From: Synergistaceae bacterium
Lineage (GTDB): Bacteria; Synergistota; Synergistia; Synergistales; Aminobacteriaceae
Length of the DNA: 39,101 bases
Reading direction: 5' to 3'
NCBI GenBank assembly: GCA_017443945.1
Contig: JAFSXS010000106.1
Span: 1-39,101 of the forward strand
How positions within the stretch are numbered: position 1 is the stretch's first letter; every line of letters starts with the position of its first letter. The position numbers were made by a program, and so were the translations under genes. Below, piece by piece: positions 16,139 through 23,883 of the stretch. The notes under the pieces were generated by a model. The model searched no databases, had not been told where the DNA came from, and saw only the letters and a program-made list of their open reading frames with translations.

Positions 16139-17043
16139 GTGCATGGGCTTGGGGCAATGACGGAACTTTTGGCAATAATTTCACTGAGTCAGACCTTCGC
16201 CCCATCTTTGACGCAGCTATGAAAGCAGGTTTTAATTTATGGGACACTGCATTTGTTTACGGTATGGGAAAATCTGAGGAAGTTCTCGGGAAATTTTTAC
16301 GCACAGTCAAGCGCGAAAGTTATTTAATCTCTACAAAATTTACGCCTCAATGTGCAAATTTAGAGTCAGCTAATCCCGTTATTGACATGTACGAGCAAAG
16401 CGCAAAGAGACTCGGCACAGAATTTATTGACTATTTCTGGATTCATAATCCCGTCGGCGCACCTGAATGGACAAAAAAATTAATTCCCCTCGCTAAGTCA
16501 GGCAAAATCGGCAAAATCGGTCTCTCAAATCACAATCTCGCAGAAATAAATCAAGCTCAAGAAATTTTACACGCAGAGGGACTCAAGATTTCAGCGATCC
16601 AGAATCATTATAGTTTATTAAACCGTTCGTCGGAAAATTCCGGGATTCTTGACTGGTGCAGGGAAAATAATTCTGAATTTTTCTCGTACATGGTCTTAGA
16701 GCAGGGAGCTTTATCCGGCAAATATGACACTTCGCACCCGTTCCCAAAAGACAGCGCGCGCGGACAAGTTTATAATCCCGTTTTAGGCGAGCTGGAGAAA
16801 TTGAATCGCGCAATAAAAGAAATCGCAGACTCTCATAATGTCAACGTCGCACAAATCCCAGTAGCATGGGCAATCGCAAAAGGTACGCTCCCGATTCTTG
16901 GTGTAACGAAAACAAGCCATATCGATGACGCAGTAAAGGCCGTAAATCTGAAACTTGACTCAAGCGAAATTAAAGCACTCGAATCACTCGCAGATAAAGC
17001 AGAAATTAACACGATTCGAGTCTGGGAAAAGGAGATGAAATAA
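16117..17043 (+). CDS. Aldo/keto reductase
   Basis: A NAD(P)H-dependent reductase with a TIM-barrel fold, 308 residues, cytosolic (no signal peptide). The catalytic tetrad is visible as D43, Y48 (DTAFVYG), K74 (STKF) and H110 (WIHNP). The C-terminal cofactor-binding segment has the family form (PILGVTKTSHIDDAVKA). The start ATG at 16117 has a perfect AGGAGG site at 16101-16106 and lies inside the end of tetR, so translation is coupled. The substrate, presumably a carbonyl or quinone-type compound sensed by the repressor, is not deducible. Confidence 0.9.
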   Translation: MSAKIALGAWAWGNDGTFGNNFTESDLRPIFDAAMKAGFNLWDTAFVYGMGKSEEVLGKFLRTVKRESYLISTKFTPQCANLESANPVIDMYEQSAKRLGTEFIDYFWIHNPVGAPEWTKKLIPLAKSGKIGKIGLSNHNLAEINQAQEILHAEGLKISAIQNHYSLLNRSSENSGILDWCRENNSEFFSYMVLEQGALSGKYDTSHPFPKDSARGQVYNPVLGELEKLNRAIKEIADSHNVNVAQIPVAWAIAKGTLPILGVTKTSHIDDAVKAVNLKLDSSEIKALESLADKAEINTIRVWEKEMK

Positions 17044-17047
17044 TTTC

Positions 17048-18181
17048 ATGAAAGTTTTTGCGCTGATTCTATTGTGTGTTGCATTTATCACAAATTCTGC
17101 GTTTGCTCACGAAATTTTTTCGCCCGATAATAAAACTTTGAAGGTTCATGTTGCGTTACTTCAGGCCAAGCCCGGAAAATTACCGGAAATGGCCGCGATT
17201 AGTGCACGAACTGTAGCGAAATTTACGCCCTATGAGTCGGGATCTTATGCGCTTTACGGTGCAATAGACAAGAACAACCCCGATTTAATGCGAATACTGG
17301 AAATCTACGAGGACGAAGCAGCCTATCAGATTCACAGGTCAAGTGAAGGCTTTAAAAGTTTTATCGATGAACGCAAAAATATTCTTGAGAGCTTAAATTT
17401 TTTAGAGCTTGACCCTATAATCTTGCAGCAAAAATCTAGCGGTGTAGGCCATGAATTTATCATGAATATATTTGATGTAGCATCAGATAAGTTAGACGAG
17501 TTCAAATCGTTAATGACTCAAGAATTTTCGCGCGCAATAGCTCAGGAGCCGGGAGTCTTGGCTTTATTTGCAGGCACGGAAAAAGGCGGCAAGTCATACA
17601 GGATTTACACGTTCGAGATTTACGAGAATAATGAGTCAAAGCAGAAATATTTTGACTCAGAAAAATATAAAATTTACAGAAAGAAGGTCGACTCATTCAT
17701 GACAGATCGCAAAGAAATTCAGAATCAACCGGCAAACGTCAATTTAAGCGCAAAGGGACTCCACCTCGACCCATCACAGGCAAATTTAAGCGCATTCCCG
17801 CTCGGAGAACCTAATAACGCCTATGCACAATATTTTGACGGACAAAGCTATTTATCAATTATTTCACGCGAGCAGGTTTTTATCGCAAACGTAACATTTG
17901 AGCCGGGCTGCCGTAATCATTGGCACATTCATCACGCAAAAAGCGGAGGCGGTCAAATTTTAGTAGTTGTTTCCGGACGAGGTTATTATCAGGAATGGGG
18001 CAAACCCGCGCAGGAATTAAAACCGGGAGATGTCGTGAATATTCCCGCAAATGTCAAACACTGGCACGGAGCAGCAAAAGACTCATGGTTCCAGCATTTA
18101 GCAGTAGAAGTAGCCGGCGAAGAGACTTCAAATGAGTGGTGCGAGCCTGTGTCGCCTGAAGAGTATTCAAGACTCAAATAA
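17048..18181 (+). CDS. Exported fusion: two ABM-type domains plus cupin
   Basis: A 377-residue protein with a Sec signal peptide (cleavage after AFA, residue 20). Two dimeric alpha/beta-barrel (antibiotic-biosynthesis-monooxygenase-like) domains follow, about 32-120 and 133-220. Each shows the HVALLQAKPGK...ARTVAKF or EFIMNIFDVASDKLDEFKSLM type of strand-helix pattern and a Y-x-IYEI(Y/F)E-like segment. A C-terminal cupin (about 265-365) has metal-binding motif 1 H291-W-H293-I-H295-H and motif 2 GDVVNIPANVKHWHG, typical of the cupins associated with carboxymuconolactone decarboxylases. It may be a periplasmic oxygenase/isomerase acting on aromatic or quinone compounds; this is inference. GGAG precedes the ATG and the gap to the previous gene is 4 nt. 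Confidence 0.75.
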   Translation: MKVFALILLCVAFITNSAFAHEIFSPDNKTLKVHVALLQAKPGKLPEMAAISARTVAKFTPYESGSYALYGAIDKNNPDLMRILEIYEDEAAYQIHRSSEGFKSFIDERKNILESLNFLELDPIILQQKSSGVGHEFIMNIFDVASDKLDEFKSLMTQEFSRAIAQEPGVLALFAGTEKGGKSYRIYTFEIYENNESKQKYFDSEKYKIYRKKVDSFMTDRKEIQNQPANVNLSAKGLHLDPSQANLSAFPLGEPNNAYAQYFDGQSYLSIISREQVFIANVTFEPGCRNHWHIHHAKSGGGQILVVVSGRGYYQEWGKPAQELKPGDVVNIPANVKHWHGAAKDSWFQHLAVEVAGEETSNEWCEPVSPEEYSRLK

Positions 18182-18789
18182 TGAGCGGTAAATTAATTTT
18201 GTACGTTCACGGGCTTGGCGGTAATTTTTCAGAAGCTGAACACTACAAGAAAATTTGCCCCGGTTTTGACATTATCGGCGTTGATTATGATAATTATTTG
18301 CCGTGGGAAGTTCAGGAGACAATAAAAAATTGCTACGACGAAGCCCGGAAAAATTATAAATTTATTTACGTCCTCGCAAACAGTATCGGCGCATATTTTG
18401 CCATGCACGCGCTGAAAAACTGCGAAATCGTGAAAGCATTATTTATATCGCCCGTTCTTGATATGGAAAATGTTATATTAAATATGATGACTCGTGCGGG
18501 AATATCAGAAAGTTTTTTGCGCGAAAAAGGAGAATTTATCACGGACTCCGGCGAGGTTTTGTCATGGAAATATTTGACTTTTGTGCGCGAGAATCCTATT
18601 AAATGGCAGGTACCGACAGAAATTTTATATGCCTCAAACGATAATATAACTTCGCGCAAAATAGTAGATAAATTTATAAGCTCTCATAATGCAAGACTTA
18701 CTGTGATGGAAAACGGCGAGCATTATTTTCACACGGAAGAGCAGATTAATTTTTTGAATCAATGGCTTAGAAAGGTTGTGCAGTCATGA
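18181..18789 (+). CDS. Small alpha/beta hydrolase
   Basis: A 202-residue cytosolic alpha/beta-hydrolase fold protein. It has the oxyanion segment YVHGLGG at 8-14, a nucleophile elbow ANSIG with S68 (alanine instead of the usual first glycine), D154 (ASNDN) and a histidine at 181 or 184 (GEHYFH). It is similar in size to YqiA/RBBP9-like esterases. The ATG overlaps the previous stop by 1 nt (TAATG) and the gene ends with an ATGA overlap with the next, so it belongs to the operon. It lacks the signal peptides of its neighbours. A plausible role is hydrolysis of an ester or lactone intermediate, by context only. Confidence 0.75.
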   Translation: MSGKLILYVHGLGGNFSEAEHYKKICPGFDIIGVDYDNYLPWEVQETIKNCYDEARKNYKFIYVLANSIGAYFAMHALKNCEIVKALFISPVLDMENVILNMMTRAGISESFLREKGEFITDSGEVLSWKYLTFVRENPIKWQVPTEILYASNDNITSRKIVDKFISSHNARLTVMENGEHYFHTEEQINFLNQWLRKVVQS

Positions 18790-19547
18790 AAAAATTTTTG
18801 TTAGGAGTGTTAATCATCATGTCAATAACTTCAAGTGCATTTGCGAATCTCGATGAATTTCGCGCGACGGATCCCGAATTTGCGGAGTTCTTCACAAATT
18901 TTGCTGGTGTCGAAGTCGTCAATCAAAGCAAGTTAGACCCTCGTACGCGTTATATGGCAATTGTCGCGACTCTTTTAGGCTGTCAGGGCGTTGACGAGTT
19001 CAAAGCGATTTTGCCCGAAGCAGTGAAGGCCGGTTTAACTCCGTCAGAATGCAAAGAAATAATTTATCAAGGTACAGCATATTTAGGAATCGGCAGGACA
19101 AGACCGTTTTTGAAGGCTGCTAATGAAATTTTTGAATCACTCGGCGTAAAATTACCGTTAGAAGGCGCGTCAACTACAACACCGGACACACGAGTCCAAG
19201 CTGGCAACGACGCACAAGTAAAAATTTTCGGCGACGGCATGAAAGGTTTTCAAGACTCCGGCCCTGAAGACACACGGCACATAAATAAATGGCTTGCGGG
19301 AAATTGTTTCGGTGATTATTACACGAGAAAAAATTTAGACCTTAGACAGCGCGAATTAATCACGTTCTGCTATATTGCTGCTCAGGGAGGCTGCGAGGCT
19401 CAATTAACTGCTCATGCACGCGGTAATATGAACATGGGAAATGATAAAGATTTCTTAATTGACGTAATTTCTCAATGTCTGCCGTATATAGGCTATCCCA
19501 GAAGTCTAAATGCTATTTCGTGCGTTCGTAAAGCTGCAGGAGAATAA
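18786..19547 (+). CDS. Exported carboxymuconolactone-decarboxylase-like protein (two CMD domains)
   Basis: A 253-residue protein with a signal peptide (MKKFLLGVLIIMSITSSAFA). Two CMD/AhpD-like helical units follow: about 45-130 (DPRTRYMAIVATLLGCQG...YQGTAYLGIGRTRPFLKAA) and about 155-250 (DLRQRELITFCYIAAQGGCEAQLTAHARGN...YIGYPRSLNAI). Each has a single cysteine at the equivalent place, not the CxxC of AhpD, which argues against peroxidase activity and for a decarboxylase-like or unknown reaction. It overlaps the hydrolase gene by 4 nt. Export of a CMD protein is uncommon and matches the exported cupin and flavodoxin of the same operon. Confidence 0.82.
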   Translation: MKKFLLGVLIIMSITSSAFANLDEFRATDPEFAEFFTNFAGVEVVNQSKLDPRTRYMAIVATLLGCQGVDEFKAILPEAVKAGLTPSECKEIIYQGTAYLGIGRTRPFLKAANEIFESLGVKLPLEGASTTTPDTRVQAGNDAQVKIFGDGMKGFQDSGPEDTRHINKWLAGNCFGDYYTRKNLDLRQRELITFCYIAAQGGCEAQLTAHARGNMNMGNDKDFLIDVISQCLPYIGYPRSLNAISCVRKAAGE

Positions 19548-19550
19548 ATC

Positions 19551-20903
19551 ATGAGAGAAATATTTATTTGCGCGTTCATATTAATTTTTGCGTCGGGTGC
19601 ATTTGCGGGTGATGATTTTGTTCACGTCAAGGGCGGAAGTTTCTTAATGGGCAGTCCCGAGTCTGAAAATTGGCGCAGTGATGACGAGTTACAGCACAAA
19701 GTTAATTTAACAGATTTCTATATTGCTCCCCGTGAAGTTACCCAGTCAGAGTATAAAAAGTTAATGGGTGAGAATCCTTCAAGTTTTACCGGAGATAATA
19801 AACCCGTTGAAAATGTTTCGTGGCTCGACGCTGTGAAATTCTGCAACGCTAAGAGTAAATCAGAAAATTTAACGCCCGTTTATGAGATTGACGGAAATAA
19901 AGTAACTTGGAATCTTTCAGCAGACGGCTACAGACTCCCGACTGAAGCAGAATGGGAATTTGCATGCAGGGCCGGAACTGTAACACCCTTCAATCTTGAA
20001 CACTCAATCGACGCTGACGAAGCAAATTTTTACGGCCATTACCCGTATGAAATCGAGGAAAATTATTTCTCGCAAAGCAAATTAACGGCCAAGCCCGGAA
20101 TTTATCGCGGTGAAACTGTCAATGTTGCGAGCTTTACTCCGAATAAATTAGGACTCTATGACATGCACGGAAATGTTGCAGAATGGTGCTGGGACGTTTA
20201 CGGCTCTTACTCACCAAACGAACAGAATAACCCGACAGGCCCGGAGTCAGGAACAAGGCGGGTCAACCGCGGCGGAGGATGGAACGATTTTGCGAAAAAT
20301 ATGCGTTCTGCGTATAGAGCTGCAGCACCTCAAGAGAGAAAATTATATAATGTAGGCTTCAGACTCGCACGAGGAGCAATAGGCACGGGATTAATTACGA
20401 GTCAGGCAATGCAGGAAAGCTCGCGGACAGGCAAGAAAATTTTAATTGCTTACTTCACATGGAGCGGCAACACTCAAGGAATCGCCTATGAATTACAGAA
20501 ACAAACCGGAGCAGACATTTTCGAGATTTCGCCCGTAAATGAATACTCAGAAAGTTATAATACTGTTTTACGTCAGGCACAGCAGGATCAGCGCAGACAA
20601 GCAAGACCCAAATTAAGGAATCACGTCAAAAATTTTGATGATTACGATATTATAATGCTTGGTTATCCTAACTGGTGGGCTTCGATTCCTATGCCGATAG
20701 CTTCATTTTTGCAGGAATATAATTTTGCGGGAAAAACTATAATGCCGTTCTGTTCACATGGCGGCGGAAGATTCGGACAGAGTCTAACTGCGATTGCAAA
20801 ACTTGCTCCAAATTCTGTAATAACTGAAGGCTTGTCTGTTCATTATTCCGGAGGCAGCAGCTTAAAATCTGATATTGCAAAGTGGTTAGCTGATAATAAA
20901 TAG
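19551..20903 (+). CDS. Exported SUMF1-like domain fused to flavodoxin
   Basis: A 450-residue protein with a signal peptide (cleavage after AFA, about residue 19). A SUMF1/formylglycine-generating-enzyme-like domain (about 22-275) has the hallmarks GGSFLMGSP, PVENVSWLDA, YRLPTEAEWEFACRAG, GNVAEWCWD and NVGFRLAR. A flavodoxin domain (about 294-450) has the FMN phosphate loop TWSGNTQ, the YPNWWASIP loop and the CSHGGGRFG loop. At the place of the two FGE catalytic cysteines (RGG-x3-C-x4-C) there are D246 and M251, so sulfatase activation is unlikely and the domain may be a binding module. The gap from the CMD gene is 3 nt, and a terminator follows. The flavodoxin would have to acquire FMN outside the cytoplasm or be exported by another route. 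Confidence 0.82.
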   Translation: MREIFICAFILIFASGAFAGDDFVHVKGGSFLMGSPESENWRSDDELQHKVNLTDFYIAPREVTQSEYKKLMGENPSSFTGDNKPVENVSWLDAVKFCNAKSKSENLTPVYEIDGNKVTWNLSADGYRLPTEAEWEFACRAGTVTPFNLEHSIDADEANFYGHYPYEIEENYFSQSKLTAKPGIYRGETVNVASFTPNKLGLYDMHGNVAEWCWDVYGSYSPNEQNNPTGPESGTRRVNRGGGWNDFAKNMRSAYRAAAPQERKLYNVGFRLARGAIGTGLITSQAMQESSRTGKKILIAYFTWSGNTQGIAYELQKQTGADIFEISPVNEYSESYNTVLRQAQQDQRRQARPKLRNHVKNFDDYDIIMLGYPNWWASIPMPIASFLQEYNFAGKTIMPFCSHGGGRFGQSLTAIAKLAPNSVITEGLSVHYSGGSSLKSDIAKWLADNK

Positions 20904-20914
20904 TAATCATTAAC

Positions 20915-20955
20915 GCAGGCCGGTGAAATAATTTTCTCTGACCTGCAAAATTTTT
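20915..20955. terminator. Terminator between convergent genes
   Basis: Stem GCAGG-C-CGG (20915-20923) / CTG-A-CCTGC (about 20938-20946), one mismatch and one G-U pair. AAAA then T5 (20951-20955) follows on the plus strand. It ends the tetR operon and may also serve the minus-strand TAXI gene read-through. Confidence 0.6.
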
Positions 20956-20957
20956 AT

Positions 20958-21947
20958 TTACTTGCCTGACTTGATCTCGTTCCAAAATTTTATGCTTCCG
21001 TTATGTGTAGGAATTTTTTCGGGAAGTGCTGTATCAGGTGTTAATTCGCTCATGTCCTCAACTTTTGCGGTTAAAGACTCTTTATTGTCCCATATTGCTT
21101 TATTCAGCGCATAAACAAGTGAGTCCGGCAAATCTTTACGAATCACTATGCATGTGAAATCACCGATTGTTTTTACGGGTTCAAGCACTGATTTATAGAT
21201 TCCCGGTTCGATCTCAAGTGTTACAGTTCCATATGCGTCAGAAAGTTTATTCAACGCTTCTTGACTCACCGGCAGCAAAATTATATCAGTGCGGGACTCT
21301 ATGCTTGTTACTATCGGCGCAATTTTCCCGACCGAGAACGCAAAGCAGTCAAGGTGATTATCAACGAGTAAATCTGCTCCGGCTTCGTAGGAAAAATATT
21401 CGACACTTCCTCCGATTGACGCAAAAAATTTCTTGTAATCGACTCCGAATGCTTTATCGAATAAGGCCTTAATCACAAATTCTGAACTTGTGCCGGGCTT
21501 GAGAGTCGCGAATCTCACTGCGATTTTGTTATTAATTATGTCATCGAGGGACTTAATTTTATTTTTCGCGGCAAAATCTTTTCTCACGATAAAATATGTG
21601 TACTGAGTATATAAATTTGTCATGATTACTGCGTTGTTTACTGCACGGCCTCTGAAATCTGACTCGCCCTTGAGTGCTGCTCCCAATAATGATGTTACAG
21701 AGAAGCCGAAATCTGACCTTCTTGCGTGAGTGTTCAAAATGTTAGATACTCCTGCACCTGACGCGCTTATTGTCTCAGGAAGTCCGGAGCTTGTGAAAAT
21801 TTCTGATAGTGCCGCGCCGAGAGTCTCCCAATTTCCGCCCTTAGGCCCTGACATAAATCTTAAATGCGACGGCCAGTCAGATTCGCTGCTATATGATGAT
21901 GACGCAATTAATAATACTAGAGTCAGCGCGATAAATAATCGTTTCAT
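20958..21947 (-). CDS. TAXI-family TRAP transporter solute-binding protein
   Basis: A periplasmic binding protein of the TAXI branch of TRAP transporters, 329 residues. A signal peptide runs from MKRLFIAL to about residue 20. The family pattern follows: FMSGPKGGNWETLGAALSEIF, SGAGVSNI, DFGFS, and the acidic-residue-containing C-terminal part. Such proteins usually bind dicarboxylates or glutamate-like solutes. The usual fused 4TM-12TM permease gene is absent on both sides, so this copy is an orphan here and must pair with a permease elsewhere or act as a sensor. GGGAGGAAA precedes the ATG. Its promoter lies in the 159-nt divergent region shared with rpmB. Confidence 0.88.
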   Translation of the reverse strand: MKRLFIALTLVLLIASSSYSSESDWPSHLRFMSGPKGGNWETLGAALSEIFTSSGLPETISASGAGVSNILNTHARRSDFGFSVTSLLGAALKGESDFRGRAVNNAVIMTNLYTQYTYFIVRKDFAAKNKIKSLDDIINNKIAVRFATLKPGTSSEFVIKALFDKAFGVDYKKFFASIGGSVEYFSYEAGADLLVDNHLDCFAFSVGKIAPIVTSIESRTDIILLPVSQEALNKLSDAYGTVTLEIEPGIYKSVLEPVKTIGDFTCIVIRKDLPDSLVYALNKAIWDNKESLTAKVEDMSELTPDTALPEKIPTHNGSIKFWNEIKSGK

Positions 21948-22049
21948 GCTAAAAATTTCCTCCCGTCATAAAATATGTGATATAAAATTTTACAGGATAT
22001 AATATAAATCGTGAATAAAAATTTTTCATGAGCTTTTGCAATGACTCAA

Positions 22050-22058
22050 TGCTATAAT
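22050..22058 (+). promoter_or_regulatory. Extended -10 promoter of rpmB-pepA
   Basis: TGCTATAAT at 22050-22058, about 49 nt before the rpmB ATG; no good -35 hexamer, as expected for an extended -10 promoter. Confidence 0.55.
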
Positions 22059-22106
22059 ACTTATTTGTGAAAATATAAATTGTAAATATTGGAGGAATAT
22101 TTTATC

Positions 22107-22310
22107 ATGGCTAAATTTTGTGAATGCTGCGGAAGAGGTCCGGTCTCCGGAAACGCTGTAAGCCATTCTAATAGACACACAAGAAGACGCTGGATGATTA
22201 ATCTTCAGACAGTAAAAGTTGATGCGGGCGACGGTTCATACTTTAAGGCCAGAGTCTGCACAAAGTGTCTCAAGTCCGGCTACGTCAAGAGGGCTGTTAA
22301 TGCAAATTAA
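22107..22310 (+). CDS. rpmB: 50S ribosomal protein L28 (zinc-binding form)
   Basis: A 67-residue ribosomal protein. It begins MAKFCECCGRGP and holds the family's SHSNRHTRRRW and VCTKCLKSG segments. Two cysteine pairs (in FCECCG and CTKC) make it the zinc-ribbon version. The ATG at 22107 follows GGAGG (22091-22095) by 11 nt. A longer reading from upstream is not supported. It overlaps the next gene by 11 nt, which is unusual for a highly expressed ribosomal protein gene. The stand-alone location away from rpmG is common. Confidence 0.96.
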   Translation: MAKFCECCGRGPVSGNAVSHSNRHTRRRWMINLQTVKVDAGDGSYFKARVCTKCLKSGYVKRAVNAN

Positions 22311-23736
22311 GCGCGTTGAAAATATTTGTTCGCCTGACTCGTTGTTATTATTATTGCATGAGGGCGAAAAAATTTCAGGTCTTAATCACGAAATCTGCGA
22401 AATAGTAGAGACTCTCACCGCCAGAAAAGATTTTACCGGCAAAAAAGGGAGTCTCTTGCGTGTTCCGTTAGTTGAGGGAAATTTATATTTGGTAGGACTT
22501 GGAAAGCGCGAAGACTGCAATTTAAATATTATCCGCAATTCTCTTGCGTCGGGATTCCGTAAAATTGGCAACGATCACAATAAAAGCGTATTTGTGCACC
22601 TCTCGAACCTGAAAGATTTTGACTCGTTGAGCCTTGCATTGGGTGAAGCTGCCGGTTTATGTGCGTACAAGTTCGATAAATACAAGTCTAAGGCTGATGA
22701 TTACGAACCTTTTGCGCTAGAAGAGATTTATACGGACATTTACGAGCCGGAAAAGTTTTCTAGCGGGTTAATATTTGCCGAGTCACAGATTTATTCGCGT
22801 GAACTTGCAAACGAGCCGGGCTGCGTCATAACTCCTGAAGTACTTGCGGATAAAGCTCAAGAACTCGCGAAAAATTTAAATCTCACCTGCGAAATTTGGG
22901 ACGAGAAAAAATTAGAATCCGAGAAAATGGGCGCGTTACTTGCAGTCGGCAAAGGTTCAAAGAATCCCCCTCGATTAATTCATTTGACGTACAAACCTGC
23001 AAATCCCGCAAAAAAAATAGTCTTCGTCGGTAAAGGTATAACATTTGACAGTGGCGGATTAAATATCAAGCCCGATCAATTTATGCTAACAATGAAAGGC
23101 GACAAAACCGGAGCTTGCAACGTTCTGGGAATCTTGAAGGGTGCTGCTGAATTAAATTTAAATCTTGAAGTTCATGGAATTTTAGCGGCTGCCGAGAATA
23201 TGCCCTCAGGAAATGCATACAAGCCCGATGATATTATTTGCGCGAGAAACGGGAAAACTATAGAAATTAACAACACTGACGCAGAGGGGAGACTCGTTCT
23301 TGCTGATGCTTTGTGCGTTGCCAGCGAGTTAAAACCTGATGCAATTATCGACATGGCAACATTGACGGGAGCTTGTGCCGTTGCTCTAGGAAAAAATCGG
23401 GCAGGTTTATTTGCGAATGATGAAGAGCTTGCAAAAAATTTGCTTGATTCGTCGATTAAGAGCGGCGAGTCTTACTGGAGAATGCCGTTAGAAGATGACA
23501 TTATTTCAGAGTCGTTAAAGTCTCCGTTTGCTGATTTAGTGAATTGCGGCGAGAGATATGGCGGTGCGATATTTGCTGCTTTGTTCCTGAAAGAGTTTAT
23601 CAGCGAAAATATTGCATGGGCACACATGGATATAGCCGGCGTTGATTTTATTGACAAGGAGCGCGGAATTTATTGCAGGGGTGCAAGCGCATTCGGAGTT
23701 AGAACTTGTTTAAATTATCTTTGCGGGAGTAATTAA
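22300..23736 (+). CDS. pepA: Cytosol (leucyl) aminopeptidase, M17 family
   Basis: A 478-residue two-metal aminopeptidase that trims peptides in the cytosol, consistent with amino-acid use. The catalytic C-terminal domain carries VGKGITFDSGG, MKGDKTGA (first metal aspartate), and the M17 signature NTDAEGRL near residue 325, with DMATLTGA following. The start ATG at 22300 lies inside the last codons of rpmB; earlier in-frame starts would run deeper through rpmB and are not needed. The ribosome site would be within rpmB coding sequence. The residue after the metal aspartate differs from the usual DM(C/S)GAA (here DKTGA), which is minor. Confidence 0.93.
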   Translation: MQIKRVENICSPDSLLLLLHEGEKISGLNHEICEIVETLTARKDFTGKKGSLLRVPLVEGNLYLVGLGKREDCNLNIIRNSLASGFRKIGNDHNKSVFVHLSNLKDFDSLSLALGEAAGLCAYKFDKYKSKADDYEPFALEEIYTDIYEPEKFSSGLIFAESQIYSRELANEPGCVITPEVLADKAQELAKNLNLTCEIWDEKKLESEKMGALLAVGKGSKNPPRLIHLTYKPANPAKKIVFVGKGITFDSGGLNIKPDQFMLTMKGDKTGACNVLGILKGAAELNLNLEVHGILAAAENMPSGNAYKPDDIICARNGKTIEINNTDAEGRLVLADALCVASELKPDAIIDMATLTGACAVALGKNRAGLFANDEELAKNLLDSSIKSGESYWRMPLEDDIISESLKSPFADLVNCGERYGGAIFAALFLKEFISENIAWAHMDIAGVDFIDKERGIYCRGASAFGVRTCLNYLCGSN

Positions 23737-23738
23737 TT

Positions 23739-23774
23739 ATGTCTTATATAAGTAGAAATACCCCCCCCGATTAG
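23739..23774 (+). CDS. Possible 11-codon leader peptide containing a C8 tract
   Basis: An ATG 2 nt after the pepA stop opens a short frame, MSYISRNTPPD, ending at TAG. Its threonine-proline codons are formed by eight consecutive C residues (23761-23768). GGGAG lies about 9 nt upstream inside pepA. A terminator follows 30 nt later, before licD, giving the layout of an attenuator. With one extra C the frame stays open through the terminator to a TAA 3 nt before the licD ATG. Purely sequence-based; it may be chance. Confidence 0.25.
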   Translation: MSYISRNTPPD

Positions 23775-23803
23775 GTAATTTACGCAAAAATTTAAGAGTT
23801 TAT

Positions 23804-23856
23804 AACCGTGAAAGTTTTGCAGTCATAAAAGGCTGTGAGGCTCTCACGGTTTTTTT
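23804..23856 (+). terminator. Intrinsic terminator between pepA and licD
   Basis: Outer stem AACCGTGA (23804-23811) / TCACGGTT (23844-23851) with a smaller GCAG/CTGT pairing inside, running into T7 (23850-23856). Confidence 0.75.
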
Positions 23857-23883
23857 GTGCGCGTTCATACAGGAGTGTTAATT

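Noticed and set aside
19551-20375. Active formylglycine-generating enzyme
   Set aside because: The two catalytic cysteines are replaced by Asp and Met, and no sulfatase gene is nearby.
23857-23883. GTG start for licD upstream of the ATG
   Set aside because: It lies immediately after the terminator T-tract and the ribosome site AGGAG is downstream of it, in place for the ATG at 23884.
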